This document shows, in pieces, positions 8,787 to 15,859 of a stretch of DNA of 64,000 nucleotides; the stretch's first letter is position 1, and each line of letters begins with the position of its first letter. Source of the stretch: Streptomyces sp. A 4/2 (GTDB lineage Bacteria > Actinomycetota > Actinomycetes > Streptomycetales > Streptomycetaceae); the NCBI RefSeq assembly GCF_940670765.1, contig NZ_CALNVW010000010.1, forward strand, positions 124,001 through 188,000. Direction: 5' to 3'. The notes beneath the pieces were generated by a model. It was not told the DNA's origin and ran no database searches. It saw only the letters and a program-made list of their open reading frames with translations. The position numbers and the translations under genes were made by a program.

Positions 8787-8821
8787 TCGCGAACGGCCCT
8801 CCGCGGCGGCTCGCGAACGGC
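8787..8821. promoter_or_regulatory. Direct repeats upstream of LysR-type gene
   Basis: The 11-bp sequence TCGCGAACGGC occurs at 8787-8797 and 8811-8821, 24 bp apart and each followed by CTCC. A TAGAGT at 8847-8852 ends 8 nt before the GTG start of the regulator gene, consistent with a leaderless promoter. The repeats are candidate autoregulatory sites. Confidence 0.4.
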
Positions 8822-8860
8822 ACTCCGGAGAGGTCGCGGGCGGGACTAGAGTCGGGCGAC

Positions 8861-9790
8861 GTGGACCTCGATGCCGTACGCACCTTCGTCGCCGTGGCGG
8901 ACACGGGCCAGTTCCAGCAGGCCGCCGCCGACCTGGCGGTCACCCAGCAGGCCGTCTCCAAGCGCGTCGCCGCACTGGAGAAGGACCTCGGTGTACGGCT
9001 CTTCACCCGCACGGCGCGCGGCGCCCGGCTCACCGTCGACGGGCAGGCGTTCCTGCCCCACGCCCGCGACCTCCTCCAGGCCGAGGAACGGGCAGCCGCC
9101 TCCGTGCGGCCCGGTCGGCGCGCCCTGCGCATCGACGTGATCAGCAGGCGGCTGGGCCCGGCCGACCTGCTGCGCGACTTCCACCGCACGCACCCCGGGA
9201 CCGAGCTCGACATCGTCACCCACTACGACGCGGACTCCGCCATCGCGGCCGTCCGGTCCGGCACGGTCGACGCGACGTTCCGCGCCCTCACCCTGCCCGC
9301 GCGACGCCTCCCCGACGGGATCGAGTCGGTCCGGATCCTCGACGAACCCGTCCAACTCCTGATCGGCCCGGCCCACGAGTTCGCCGGGGCCCGCACGGTG
9401 ACCCCGGCCCAGCTCGCCGGGCACCGGATCTGGATGCCCGACATGACCCCCGGGACCGAATGGGCCGTGTACTACAGCGACCTCGCCGCCGCGTTCGGGC
9501 TCACCATCGACTCCGCCGGTCCCCGCTTCGGCACCTCGCTCCTCCTGGACGCGATCGCCGACTCCCCGACCCTGACGACCTTCATCGGCGAGCGGACCCG
9601 GTTCGTCTGGCCCCCCGAACACGGCCTGCGACGGGTCGCCCTGCACGACCCGACACCGCTCTACCCGCACTCCCTGATCTGGCGCAGCGACAACCCGCAC
9701 CCCGCGCTGGCCGCGTTCCGCGCCTATCTTCGCTCCGTGCGGGACGACCGCCCGGGTACCGGCGTCTGGGTGCCGGAATGGGCGCGGTGA
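8861..9790 (+). CDS. LysR family transcriptional regulator
   Basis: 309 aa. The N-terminal winged helix-turn-helix (residues about 1-60) carries the standard pattern LDAVRTFVAVADTGQF, then AAADLAVTQQAVSKRVAALE and LFTRTARG. The rest is a periplasmic-binding-protein-like effector domain (about 85-295). GTG 8861 was chosen because it aligns with the LysR N-terminus; the open frame upstream to 8657 is Arg/Gly-rich and not protein-like. The gene probably has a leaderless transcript. No obvious divergent target gene adjoins it, so its regulon cannot be inferred from context. Effector unknown. Confidence 0.9.
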   Translation: MDLDAVRTFVAVADTGQFQQAAADLAVTQQAVSKRVAALEKDLGVRLFTRTARGARLTVDGQAFLPHARDLLQAEERAAASVRPGRRALRIDVISRRLGPADLLRDFHRTHPGTELDIVTHYDADSAIAAVRSGTVDATFRALTLPARRLPDGIESVRILDEPVQLLIGPAHEFAGARTVTPAQLAGHRIWMPDMTPGTEWAVYYSDLAAAFGLTIDSAGPRFGTSLLLDAIADSPTLTTFIGERTRFVWPPEHGLRRVALHDPTPLYPHSLIWRSDNPHPALAAFRAYLRSVRDDRPGTGVWVPEWAR

Positions 9791-9825
9791 CCGGACCGCC
9801 GGGTCAGGCTTGCAGTGCGGCTGCT

Positions 9826-10134
9826 TGTGCGGGGGCGGGCGGGGCGAGCCCCAGGACGTGGCTGGACCGTAACTGCGCGCGGATCGTACGGATCGCCTCG
9901 CGCGGCGTGGCGAGGACACGGAGGTCGACGGGTTCGGGGACGAAGCCGTTCGCGGGTGGTCCGGGTGGATGTCACGGTCGACCCGAAGCAGGTGACGGTG
10001 TACGTGACGGACGAGGAGCCGTACGCGCCGGCCAGGCACCGCACGTCGGCAGTTGCCCGATACGGAACGCGGCCGTGGGGCTCCTTCTGGTGGGCTGTCT
10101 GGCGGCTCGCTCGGCTTCGCTGCGAGCCACGACG
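9826..10134. pseudogene. Chimeric scar of two decayed genes
   Basis: No intact ORF spans this stretch, but it is two gene fragments joined. Bases 9841-9955 resemble, in the same orientation, 12440-12555 within the hypothetical gene at 12243-12638; shared blocks include GACGTGGCTGGA and GGAGGTCGACGGGTTCGGGG. Directly after, 9960-10022 matches 14480-14540 of the ATP-binding protein gene, preserving codons for RVDVT then PKQVTVYVTDEEP. A frameshifted continuation to about 10130 matches the end of that gene, including GGAACGCGGCCGTGGG. Both source genes have full-length relatives a few kb away, so this looks like the deletion remnant of a second copy of the same cassette. Confidence 0.75.
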
Positions 10135-10232
10135 GATTCAAGCTGCCGTTGTGACAAGGACGCTGGCCCCGTGACGGATCCGACTCCCGCCTGACAAAGG
10201 CCGCTCGTAGTCCGTGCAGGAAGATGGACGGC

Positions 10233-10613
10233 GTGGGTACGAACGGAAACCATGCGCTTGAAGACCTCGTCCACTGGCGTGGTGAGCTCGCTGACCTCGT
10301 CAAAGCCGCCCGCCACGTAGATGCGTCAGCCACTGCCCTCGTGGACCGCGCCGCGATCACAGTCGTACTGGAGAAGGTCGCCGACGGCCAGGTGGGACTC
10401 GACGAGCTCACGACCTGGGCCCAGACGGTGCACTTCGTCGACGGCCTGCACATCGAAGACGGCCACGAAGATCTGCTCACGCAGTTCCTCTTTGAGACGT
10501 CCACGCCCGAACTCTTCGAACCTGTGACGAGCGAGCTCTGCCATCGGTGGCAGAGCAGAGTCCAATCATCACTCGCGATATCGCCAGTAGTTGGACGATG
10601 GACGACAGGCTAA
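10233..10613 (+). CDS. Hypothetical protein, helical, possibly immunity-like
   Basis: 126 aa from GTG 10233, chosen because AGGAAG lies 9 nt upstream; an ATG at 10224 abuts that site directly and is less likely. The sequence is acidic and mostly helical (ALEDLVHWRGELADLVKAA, then LVDRAAITVVLEKVADGQ and ELTTWAQTVHFVDG), with no signal peptide or membrane segment. I do not recognise a family with confidence; the size and acidity recall small immunity or antitoxin-like proteins, but that is a guess. It sits between the chimeric scar and the DUF397 gene and ends at a strong convergent terminator. Confidence 0.65.
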   Translation: MGTNGNHALEDLVHWRGELADLVKAARHVDASATALVDRAAITVVLEKVADGQVGLDELTTWAQTVHFVDGLHIEDGHEDLLTQFLFETSTPELFEPVTSELCHRWQSRVQSSLAISPVVGRWTTG

Positions 10614-10632
10614 GCGGCTCCGCCGCATGCAA

Positions 10633-10665
10633 AACGCCCTCCATCCGGGCCGGGTGGAGGGCGTT
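10633..10665. terminator. Bidirectional terminator hairpin
   Basis: A perfect 11-bp stem, AACGCCCTCCA / TGGAGGGCGTT, with an 11-nt loop, lies between the convergent hypothetical gene (ends 10613) and DUF397 gene (ends 10677). It can serve both strands. Confidence 0.85.
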
Positions 10666-10676
10666 GAGGTCGCTGA

Positions 10677-10877
10677 TCAGATCAGGTGGTCGAACTCGCC
10701 TGCCTTCACGCCGAGTACGAACGCGCGCAGCTTGGTGACGCTGGTGGTGACGATCACGTCGGGGTCGTCGCTCTCGCGCATCTTGATCGAGCCGTCAACG
10801 GGGGCCAGCTCGATGCAGCTCTGATTGTTGTCTGCTCCTGAGAAAGAGGACTTCTGCCAGGCGATTGCTTCATTCAT
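10677..10877 (-). CDS. DUF397 domain protein
   Basis: 66 aa, a whole DUF397 domain: it opens with AIAWQKSSFSGAD, has the central IELAPVDG, the invariant MRESDDPD, and the C-terminal FVLGVKAGEFD. DUF397 proteins are small partners of WhiJ/AbaC-like XRE regulators in actinomycetes and affect development and antibiotic production; some pairs behave like toxin-antitoxin systems. Here its nearest neighbour is not an XRE gene but the methyltransferase gene 77 nt upstream on the same strand. Start ATG 10877 has AGGGAT about 6 nt upstream. A paralogue lies at 12936. Confidence 0.9.
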   Translation of the reverse strand: MNEAIAWQKSSFSGADNNQSCIELAPVDGSIKMRESDDPDVIVTTSVTKLRAFVLGVKAGEFDHLI

Positions 10878-10954
10878 TTTGCATCCCTACGACTTGGGCG
10901 GGAGCTTCTTCCCAGCAGGGTATGGGGACCGCAGCCGTGATCGGTCACCGTTGC

Positions 10955-12124
10955 TCAGGCGACGTGGTGTTGCCAGCGGAGCGACGGGTTGTCGTCGATC
11001 CAGTACGTGTGGGACCTGTTCGTGATGCGGAGCTGGACGGCGGTGATGTCGGGACTTCCTGCGGCCTGCCATGCGGTCAACGCCTCCTCGATGTCGTCCC
11101 AGAGGGCTACGGGGCCGCCCTGGCGAACCGTCCAACTGCTGCCGTCGGCGGTGAACTCTGCGAAGGACTCGCGCTCTGTATCGAAGAGGTACAGGAGCTG
11201 GGCCCCTTCGGCCGTCGCGGCGTGCACGAACTGTGCTCCCGGTGCGGCGAGTTGGGCGATGAACGCGGGCATCCACTCCTCCATCAGGACAGGCGGCAGC
11301 TTCGCTTCCCGCGCGTTGTCGGCGTAGGCCGTACGGGCGGACAGGTCGCCGGACAGCGGCAGCGCGGCCTGGGATCGGGCCTGCATGAATGAGGAGCGGC
11401 CGATGATCCTGCCCTCGGCAGTGCCGTCTTCGCGCACGGTGACCTTTGCCAGGCCCGTGCCGTAGTGCCAGGAACCGCCGACGGTAGCCAGGATGATGCC
11501 GCCCGGCTTGGTCTGCCTGATCCAGGCGAGGGGGATACGGCGGACGGCGCAGGTGGCGATCGTCCGGTCGTACGGTGCGCGGCGTGGGTGACCGAGAAGT
11601 CCGTCTCCGATCACGGTCCAGGTCTCGAACCCGGCCGCCTCCAGCGCGGCGTCCGCGCGGGCCGATACCGAGGGGTCCACCTCGACGGTCGTCACGTTGT
11701 CCTCACCGAGCCGGTGGCACATCAGGGCGGACGAGTAGCCGGTACCCGTACCGATCTCCAGCACCTGATGCCCGTCCTCCACCTCCAGACTCTCGATCAT
11801 GTCCACCACGGTCACCGGGGTGGTGGACGACGACGTGGGGGAGCCTGTGACGGGACCGCGGACCTGGTCGGCGGTCAGATGTCCGTCGAGCTGAGTGGTC
11901 AGGGACGTGTCGCTGTAGGCGATCCGCATCCACTCGGCCGGATCGGTGCCGACTGTGGTGACCGGCCGCCAGCGGCCACCGTCCTGGGGGAGGAACACCC
12001 CGGGGTTCAGGAACAGCTCGCGTGGTACGGCCTCCACCGCCGCGCGCCACTGAGGCGTGGTGAGCACATCGGCCTTCGCCAGCCGATCGGCGAGGGCGCG
12101 CCGCTCGGGAGCCGTGTCGGTCAA
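10955..12124 (-). CDS. PIMT-like methyltransferase (ATP-grasp peptide maturase type)
   Basis: 389 aa from a TTG with GGGAGA about 7 nt upstream. The SAM-binding core is near residues 116-145 (VLEIGTGTGYSSALMCHRLG), with the protein-isoaspartate methyltransferase landmark VIGDGLLGHPRRAPYDRTIATCAVRRIP. It is longer than the plain repair enzyme (about 210-230 aa); the C-terminal part (about 200-389) resembles methyltransferases that accompany ATP-grasp ligases in graspetide-like RiPP clusters. No ATP-grasp ligase or convincing precursor peptide is visible in the window. It may act on a distant substrate, on its small neighbours, or as a repair enzyme. The upstream hypothetical gene at 12243 is co-directional. 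Confidence 0.75.
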   Translation of the reverse strand: MTDTAPERRALADRLAKADVLTTPQWRAAVEAVPRELFLNPGVFLPQDGGRWRPVTTVGTDPAEWMRIAYSDTSLTTQLDGHLTADQVRGPVTGSPTSSSTTPVTVVDMIESLEVEDGHQVLEIGTGTGYSSALMCHRLGEDNVTTVEVDPSVSARADAALEAAGFETWTVIGDGLLGHPRRAPYDRTIATCAVRRIPLAWIRQTKPGGIILATVGGSWHYGTGLAKVTVREDGTAEGRIIGRSSFMQARSQAALPLSGDLSARTAYADNAREAKLPPVLMEEWMPAFIAQLAAPGAQFVHAATAEGAQLLYLFDTERESFAEFTADGSSWTVRQGGPVALWDDIEEALTAWQAAGSPDITAVQLRITNRSHTYWIDDNPSLRWQHHVA

Positions 12125-12242
12125 GGGGCATCTCCCTGCGTCAGCAGATCAGAAGTAGCCAAGAGGCGCGGCCCATTGCTGTGCTCCAACCTCGGGACCG
12201 GAGTCCGGGTACCGGGGTGGGCACGGTGAGCATGCCACCGGG

Positions 12243-12638
12243 TCACCCTCTGCGCCGCGGATGCGTGCACTCCGGCGGGCTCAACGTCAGGTAGGTCAAC
12301 GGCCGTACGGACCACTCCAGATGACGGCCCTTGCGGAGCAGTAGTACGAGCCCGCAGGGTTCACCCCGGTGCAGTGCGGCGAGCGCGGGCAGCCAGCCGC
12401 CGTGCTCGGACCAGTACAGGGCGCGGGTCGCCTCACGTGGGGCGAGTCCGAGGACGTGGCTGGAGCGCAACTGCGAGCGGACCGTACGGATCGCTTCGCG
12501 TGGCGTGGCCAGGATGCGGAGGTCGACGGGTTCGGGGACGAAGCCGTTGGCGGGCCCGTAGCGCAGGACCTCGAACCGGTAGCCGTGTTCGAGGCGGGCC
12601 TGCGTGGGGGTGGGGTGCGGTGGTGGTGTTGTACGCAT
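12243..12638 (-). CDS. Hypothetical protein of the DUF397/XRE neighbourhood
   Basis: 131 aa. Visible segments are a proline-rich N-terminus (MRTTPPPHPTPTQ), a central PVDLRILATPREAIRTVRSQL strand-helix unit, GLAPREATRALYWSEHGGW and a hydrophobic GLVLLLRKG. I do not know a named domain. A decayed copy of this gene is fused into the scar at 9826-10134, which indicates the family travels with the ATP-binding gene. There is no clear ribosome binding site before ATG 12638. Its stop lies 118 bp upstream of the methyltransferase start on the same strand, so co-transcription is possible. Confidence 0.65.
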   Translation of the reverse strand: MRTTPPPHPTPTQARLEHGYRFEVLRYGPANGFVPEPVDLRILATPREAIRTVRSQLRSSHVLGLAPREATRALYWSEHGGWLPALAALHRGEPCGLVLLLRKGRHLEWSVRPLTYLTLSPPECTHPRRRG

Positions 12639-12935
12639 GGCCGACCGTCCGATCGCAGCGTCTGGGAGCCCCCGCCCCGGGGTGTTGTGTGACGAACAGC
12701 GGGGCGGGGGCGGCTTCTGGAACTTGTACGCCAACGAGCTTGCACGCAGGGCGAGTTACAGAATCGGGGCGCGGCTGAGCTACTGCCGTGACCGGCGTTG
12801 GCGACGTACGGTGACCGTAGCGCTACCCATCTGGGCGGCGCAAGTATGCTCCTGGCTGTACTTGTCTCCGGACATGCGTGAAGGCCCTTGCCTGCGCGGG
12901 CAGAGGGCCTTCGGGGAGGGAGATCGCTGAGGCGG
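12639..12935. other. 297-bp non-coding region with terminator
   Basis: No protein-like ORF is present. It holds the terminator hairpin of the upstream DUF397 gene at 12880-12912 and, presumably, the promoter of the hypothetical gene that starts at 12638. I see no RNA gene in it. Confidence 0.5.
12880..12912 (-). terminator. Terminator of XRE-DUF397 operon
   Basis: A perfect 9-bp stem GAAGGCCCT / AGGGCCTTC, extended by an inner TGCC/GGCA pairing, begins 24 bp downstream of the DUF397 stop. It isolates the two-gene operon from the next gene on the same strand. Confidence 0.75.
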
Positions 12936-13133
12936 CTACCGTCCGGCGCGGTCGAACTCGCCCGCCTTGACGCCGTGGATGAACGCGGCGAACTTCGCCC
13001 GGCTCGTAGCGGCAACGGCGCCCGGATCGTCACTCTCGCGCATCAGGATGTCGTCGGCGTTCGCCGCGATCTCGACGCACTGCTCCTGGCCGTTGGAGAA
13101 GGATGACTTCTGCCACTCGATTGCTGTGTCCAT
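12936..13133 (-). CDS. DUF397 domain protein, partner of WhiJ-like regulator
   Basis: 65 aa from ATG 13133, which aligns with the start of the paralogue at 10677. A GTG at 13148 overlaps the regulator's stop as GTGA and would add five residues; either start implies translational coupling. The DUF397 landmarks are intact: AIEWQKSSFSNGQEQ, IAANADD, MRESDDPGA, and FIHGVKAGEFD at the end. It is encoded directly after the XRE gene, the classical WhiJ/DUF397 arrangement, so it is probably the regulator's cognate partner or antagonist. A hairpin terminator follows. Confidence 0.9.
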   Translation of the reverse strand: MDTAIEWQKSSFSNGQEQCVEIAANADDILMRESDDPGAVAATSRAKFAAFIHGVKAGEFDRAGR

Positions 13134-13144
13134 GCTGCGGATTC

Positions 13145-13999
13145 TCACATGTCCCGCGCGATGTGGTGAATGAAGCTGCGTGACTCCGAGGGCTCCAGCG
13201 AGGCTTGCTTCGCGACGTCCAGTTGCAACCCGTACTTGCGAATGTCCGCCGCCGCATCCAGGAAGAGACCGCGGATGGGGGTGTCGATGTGCACCGTGTC
13301 GAGTTGTGGCACGGCGCCGGCTGCGTACAGCACGGTCTGGGTGATGTCGATGAACCGGTCGATGGCGAACGGGATCACCTGCACGGTCACGTTCGGCCGG
13401 TCCGTTGCCTCGATGAGGTGCTGCAATTGCTCGCGGGCCGTCGTGCGTCCGCCGACGCGCATGCGCAGAGCCGCTTCGTGTACGAGGACATCGAAGGTGG
13501 GTGGCTGCTCCCTGTCGAGCAGTGATTGCCTCCGCATGCGGTGTTCGAGCCTGGCCGCCACGTCCTCCTCGGGCAGTTTGGGGAGGACTGCTTCGAACAG
13601 GGCTCGGGCGTACTCAGGTGTCTGGAGCAATCCGGGCAGTGTCACCGACTGCAGGCACTGCATGTGACGGGCGTGATGCTCCATCTCCGCGATGTTCAAG
13701 AACCCGGGCGCGAGTACTCCCCGGTATTCGTCCCACCAGAACTGGCCCCGGTGTTCCCGCGATATGGCGCACAGTGCCTCGATCAACGCATGGTCGTCGC
13801 AGGCGTAGAAACTGGCCAGGCGGCGAATCCGGTCCTCGCCGATGCCGGTACGGCCCGCCTCGATGTGACTGATCTTGGCCTGGTCGGTCGAGATGAGCCC
13901 GGCTGCTTCCCGGGCAGTCTTGCCCGCGCGTTCGCGCAGCTTCCTCAGCTCACCGCCCAGGCGTACCTGGCGCCCGGTCGGGTTGTCCCTTGGCGGCAT
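13145..13999 (-). CDS. WhiJ/AbaC-like XRE regulator with DUF5753 domain
   Basis: 284 aa. The N-terminal helix-turn-helix (about residues 13-65, with LRKLRERAGKTAREAAGLI then DQAKISHIEAGRTGI) is followed by a DUF5753 effector domain (about 90-280) showing LQSVTLPGLLQTPEYARALF and VQVIPFAID. ATG 13999 has GGGGAAGG a few nt upstream and is preferred over 14053. Regulators of this family control sporulation and antibiotic onset in streptomycetes and are usually encoded with DUF397 and an ATP-binding protein, exactly as seen here: DUF397 downstream and the ATPase-fold gene divergent at 14255. Confidence 0.9.
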   Translation of the reverse strand: MPPRDNPTGRQVRLGGELRKLRERAGKTAREAAGLISTDQAKISHIEAGRTGIGEDRIRRLASFYACDDHALIEALCAISREHRGQFWWDEYRGVLAPGFLNIAEMEHHARHMQCLQSVTLPGLLQTPEYARALFEAVLPKLPEEDVAARLEHRMRRQSLLDREQPPTFDVLVHEAALRMRVGGRTTAREQLQHLIEATDRPNVTVQVIPFAIDRFIDITQTVLYAAGAVPQLDTVHIDTPIRGLFLDAAADIRKYGLQLDVAKQASLEPSESRSFIHHIARDM

Positions 14000-14074
14000 G
14001 TCACCTTCCCCTGTTTGCGACCAGTTTGGCGTCTGACGGCGGGACTGGTCCACTCGGTCGTGTGAACCCTAGTG

Positions 14075-14096
14075 ACAAGCTTGCTCCGGGGCTTGT
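14075..14096. promoter_or_regulatory. Candidate WhiJ-type operator in divergent promoter
   Basis: ACAAGC at 14075-14080 and GCTTGT at 14091-14096 form a perfect 6-bp inverted repeat with a 10-nt spacer; the left arm also lies in the palindrome CAAGCTTG. It lies in the 255-bp region between the XRE gene and the divergent ATP-binding gene. It is a plausible site for autoregulation and for shared control. Confidence 0.45.
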
Positions 14097-14254
14097 ATTC
14101 CCTCTACGGTCCTGACCGTGCGGCGTTTACCACCGAATGCCCGAAGTGCAGCCATGCGTAGGCCTGTTGAGTGTGCGCGGTTGGCCGATGCCACGGGTTG
14201 CAGATGGCGCTGCATGCTGCGACCGAGACCGGATCACGTAAGGGAGAACGCGAA

Positions 14255-14695
14255 ATGACCCCGGCAACCGCCCCTCCAGTACCTCGCCCGCCCCTTCCAC
14301 AACGCGGAGCGCGTTACCGGGTCGTCGCGCCGAACAGTCCGACCGCCCCGGGCATCGTGCGGGACTTCCTCGGGACACTGCTCCGGGCTACCGGGCACCC
14401 CCGGCTGGTGGATGATGCCCGTCTCTGTGCGAGCGAGGTCGTCACCAACTCGTACTGTCGTACGCGTTCGCGGATGATCCGGGTGGATGTGACCGTCAAC
14501 CCGAAGCAGGTGACGGTGTACGTGACGGACGAGGAGCCGGATTCGCCGCCCCGGCCCGTACATCGGCAGTTGCCGGACGCGGAACGCGGCCGTGGGCTGG
14601 TCCTGGTGGACTGCCTGGCCGCCCGCTGGGGAGTACGGGTCAACGATGAACCCGTACCGGGCTCCAAGTCCGTCTGGTTCACGCTCGTCGAATGA
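14255..14695 (+). CDS. ATP-binding protein (GHKL, anti-sigma-factor-like)
   Basis: 146 aa single-domain HATPase_c_2 protein, related to SpoIIAB/RsbW-like serine kinases. Visible are RLVVDD-like helix 1 (HPRLVDDARLCASEVVTNS, whose ASEVVTNS is the N-box), the VDVTVNPKQVTVYVTDEEP strand pair with the G1 region, and GRGLVLVDCLAARWGV as G2. The usual His/Asn after the N-box is changed (NSYCRT), so kinase activity is uncertain. AAGGGAGAA precedes the ATG by about 6 nt. It is divergent from the WhiJ-like gene and belongs to that system. A decayed homologous fragment lies at 9960-10130. Confidence 0.85.
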   Translation: MTPATAPPVPRPPLPQRGARYRVVAPNSPTAPGIVRDFLGTLLRATGHPRLVDDARLCASEVVTNSYCRTRSRMIRVDVTVNPKQVTVYVTDEEPDSPPRPVHRQLPDAERGRGLVLVDCLAARWGVRVNDEPVPGSKSVWFTLVE

Positions 14696-14781
14696 CCGGG
14701 CGTGGGCGGGGCGAAGGGAACTGCCCGCGCGGCGGCGAGTTCGGCTCAGTCCTCAAGGTCGGGGCCCGGCTGGGGAATGGC

Positions 14782-14812
14782 TTGAGTCTCCAGTGGCTGG
14801 AGACAGCAGAGT
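14782..14812 (+). promoter_or_regulatory. MerR-type promoter with 19-bp spacer and operator
   Basis: TTGAGT (14782-14787) and CAGAGT (14807-14812) are separated by 19 bp, the stretched spacing used by MerR activators. The perfect palindrome GTCTCCAG-tgg-CTGGAGAC (14786-14804) fills the spacer. The MerR-type gene starts at 14820, only 8 nt after the -10, so the mRNA would be leaderless and the regulator autogenously controlled. Confidence 0.75.
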
Positions 14813-14819
14813 GGGGGAC

Positions 14820-15758
14820 ATGGACGTGACGACCCTCTACTCGATCGGGGAGCTTTCCCGGCGGACCGGCGTGCCCGTGAGGACCATCCGGTTCTACTCC
14901 GATTCGGGGGTGGTGACGCCGACCACCCGAAGTCCCGCCGGTTACCGGCTCTACGACCTCGACGCACTGCTTCGTCTGGAACTTCTCCGCACCCTGCGCG
15001 AGCTGGGCATGGACCTGGCCACGATTCAACGGGTACTGGACCGTGAGCTCTCGGTGGCGGAAGTCGCCGCGGCGCACGCCGACGCGATGGACGTCCAGAT
15101 CCGGGTGCTGCAACTGCGTCGGAGCGTTCTGCGAGTCGTGGCCGGACGCGGGTCCGATCCCGAGGAGACCAAGCTCATGCACAGGCTCACGCAGTTGTCC
15201 GGCGAGGAACGCCGGCGCCTGATCGACGACTTCATTGAGGGCACCTTCGGCACCATGGATGCCGACCCAGCGGCTGTGGCCATGGTTCGCGCTGCCACTC
15301 CCGACCTCCCCGATGATCCGTCCAGCGAGCAGGTCGCCGCCTGGGTGGAGCTCGCCGGGCTGGTCGGCGACGAGGACTTCCGGGCCCGGATGCGCCGGAC
15401 GGCCGGGCGTCAGGCCGCCGGGCGACCGCTCGACATCGAGAGCGAGGCCGGCGAGGAACTGATGGGAGTCACCCGTCAGAAGGTGGCCGAGGCCATGGAG
15501 TCGGGCATCGACCCGCTCGACAGCAGGGCCGCCCCCGTCATCGACGACCTGGTGCACCGCTTCGCCGAGGTGTTCGCGCGCACCCCTGACGTGGAATTCC
15601 GGGCCTGGATGGCCCAGCGGTTCGAAGAGGCGCACGATCCCAGGGTGGACAGGTACTGGCGGCTGGTGTGGATCGTCAACGGCTGGCAGGTGGTACCGAG
15701 CCTGACCCCCGTGTACCCCTGGCTCATCCAGGCCCTGCGAAGTGACCGCGACGCATAG
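14820..15758 (+). CDS. MerR family transcriptional regulator
   Basis: 312 aa. An N-terminal MerR domain (residues about 6-75) shows YSIGELSRRTGVPVRTIRFY, then SPAGYRLYDLDAL and the LELLRTLRELGMDL helix; the TTR..GYR wing is standard. The remainder (about 125-312) is a helical effector region with a TipAS-free, uncharacterised fold, repeatedly acidic (LPDDPSSEQVAAWVELAGLV, DFRARMRRTAG). No cysteine cluster is seen, so metal sensing is unlikely and a small hydrophobic ligand is more probable. It has a palindromic 19-bp-spacer promoter immediately upstream. No target other than itself is obvious. Confidence 0.88.
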   Translation: MDVTTLYSIGELSRRTGVPVRTIRFYSDSGVVTPTTRSPAGYRLYDLDALLRLELLRTLRELGMDLATIQRVLDRELSVAEVAAAHADAMDVQIRVLQLRRSVLRVVAGRGSDPEETKLMHRLTQLSGEERRRLIDDFIEGTFGTMDADPAAVAMVRAATPDLPDDPSSEQVAAWVELAGLVGDEDFRARMRRTAGRQAAGRPLDIESEAGEELMGVTRQKVAEAMESGIDPLDSRAAPVIDDLVHRFAEVFARTPDVEFRAWMAQRFEEAHDPRVDRYWRLVWIVNGWQVVPSLTPVYPWLIQALRSDRDA

Positions 15759-15807
15759 TCACGCCGTGGCGTCGGCGTTGCCGGGCTGCTGGACTGCACG
15801 ACTCCAC

Positions 15808-15855
15808 CCCGGTCGGCTGTGGTCGAACTCGCCTGCCCTCAGGCCGAGTGCCGTC
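15808..15855 (-). pseudogene. DUF397 gene 3' fragment
   Basis: Read on the minus strand, this stretch encodes TALGLRAGEFDH, the C-terminal signature of DUF397 (compare FVLGVKAGEFDH in the intact gene at 10677). At DNA level TGGTCGAACTCGCCTGCC is identical in both places. The rest of the gene is absent, and the neighbouring RraA-like gene begins its 3' end at 15860. It is a remnant of a third DUF397 copy. Confidence 0.75.
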
Positions 15856-15859
15856 CAGG

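Noticed and set aside
12121..12315. Small minus-strand frame between the methyltransferase and hypothetical genes as a RiPP precursor
   Set aside because: It overlaps the hypothetical gene in another frame, has no precursor-like conserved core, and lacks a ribosome binding site.
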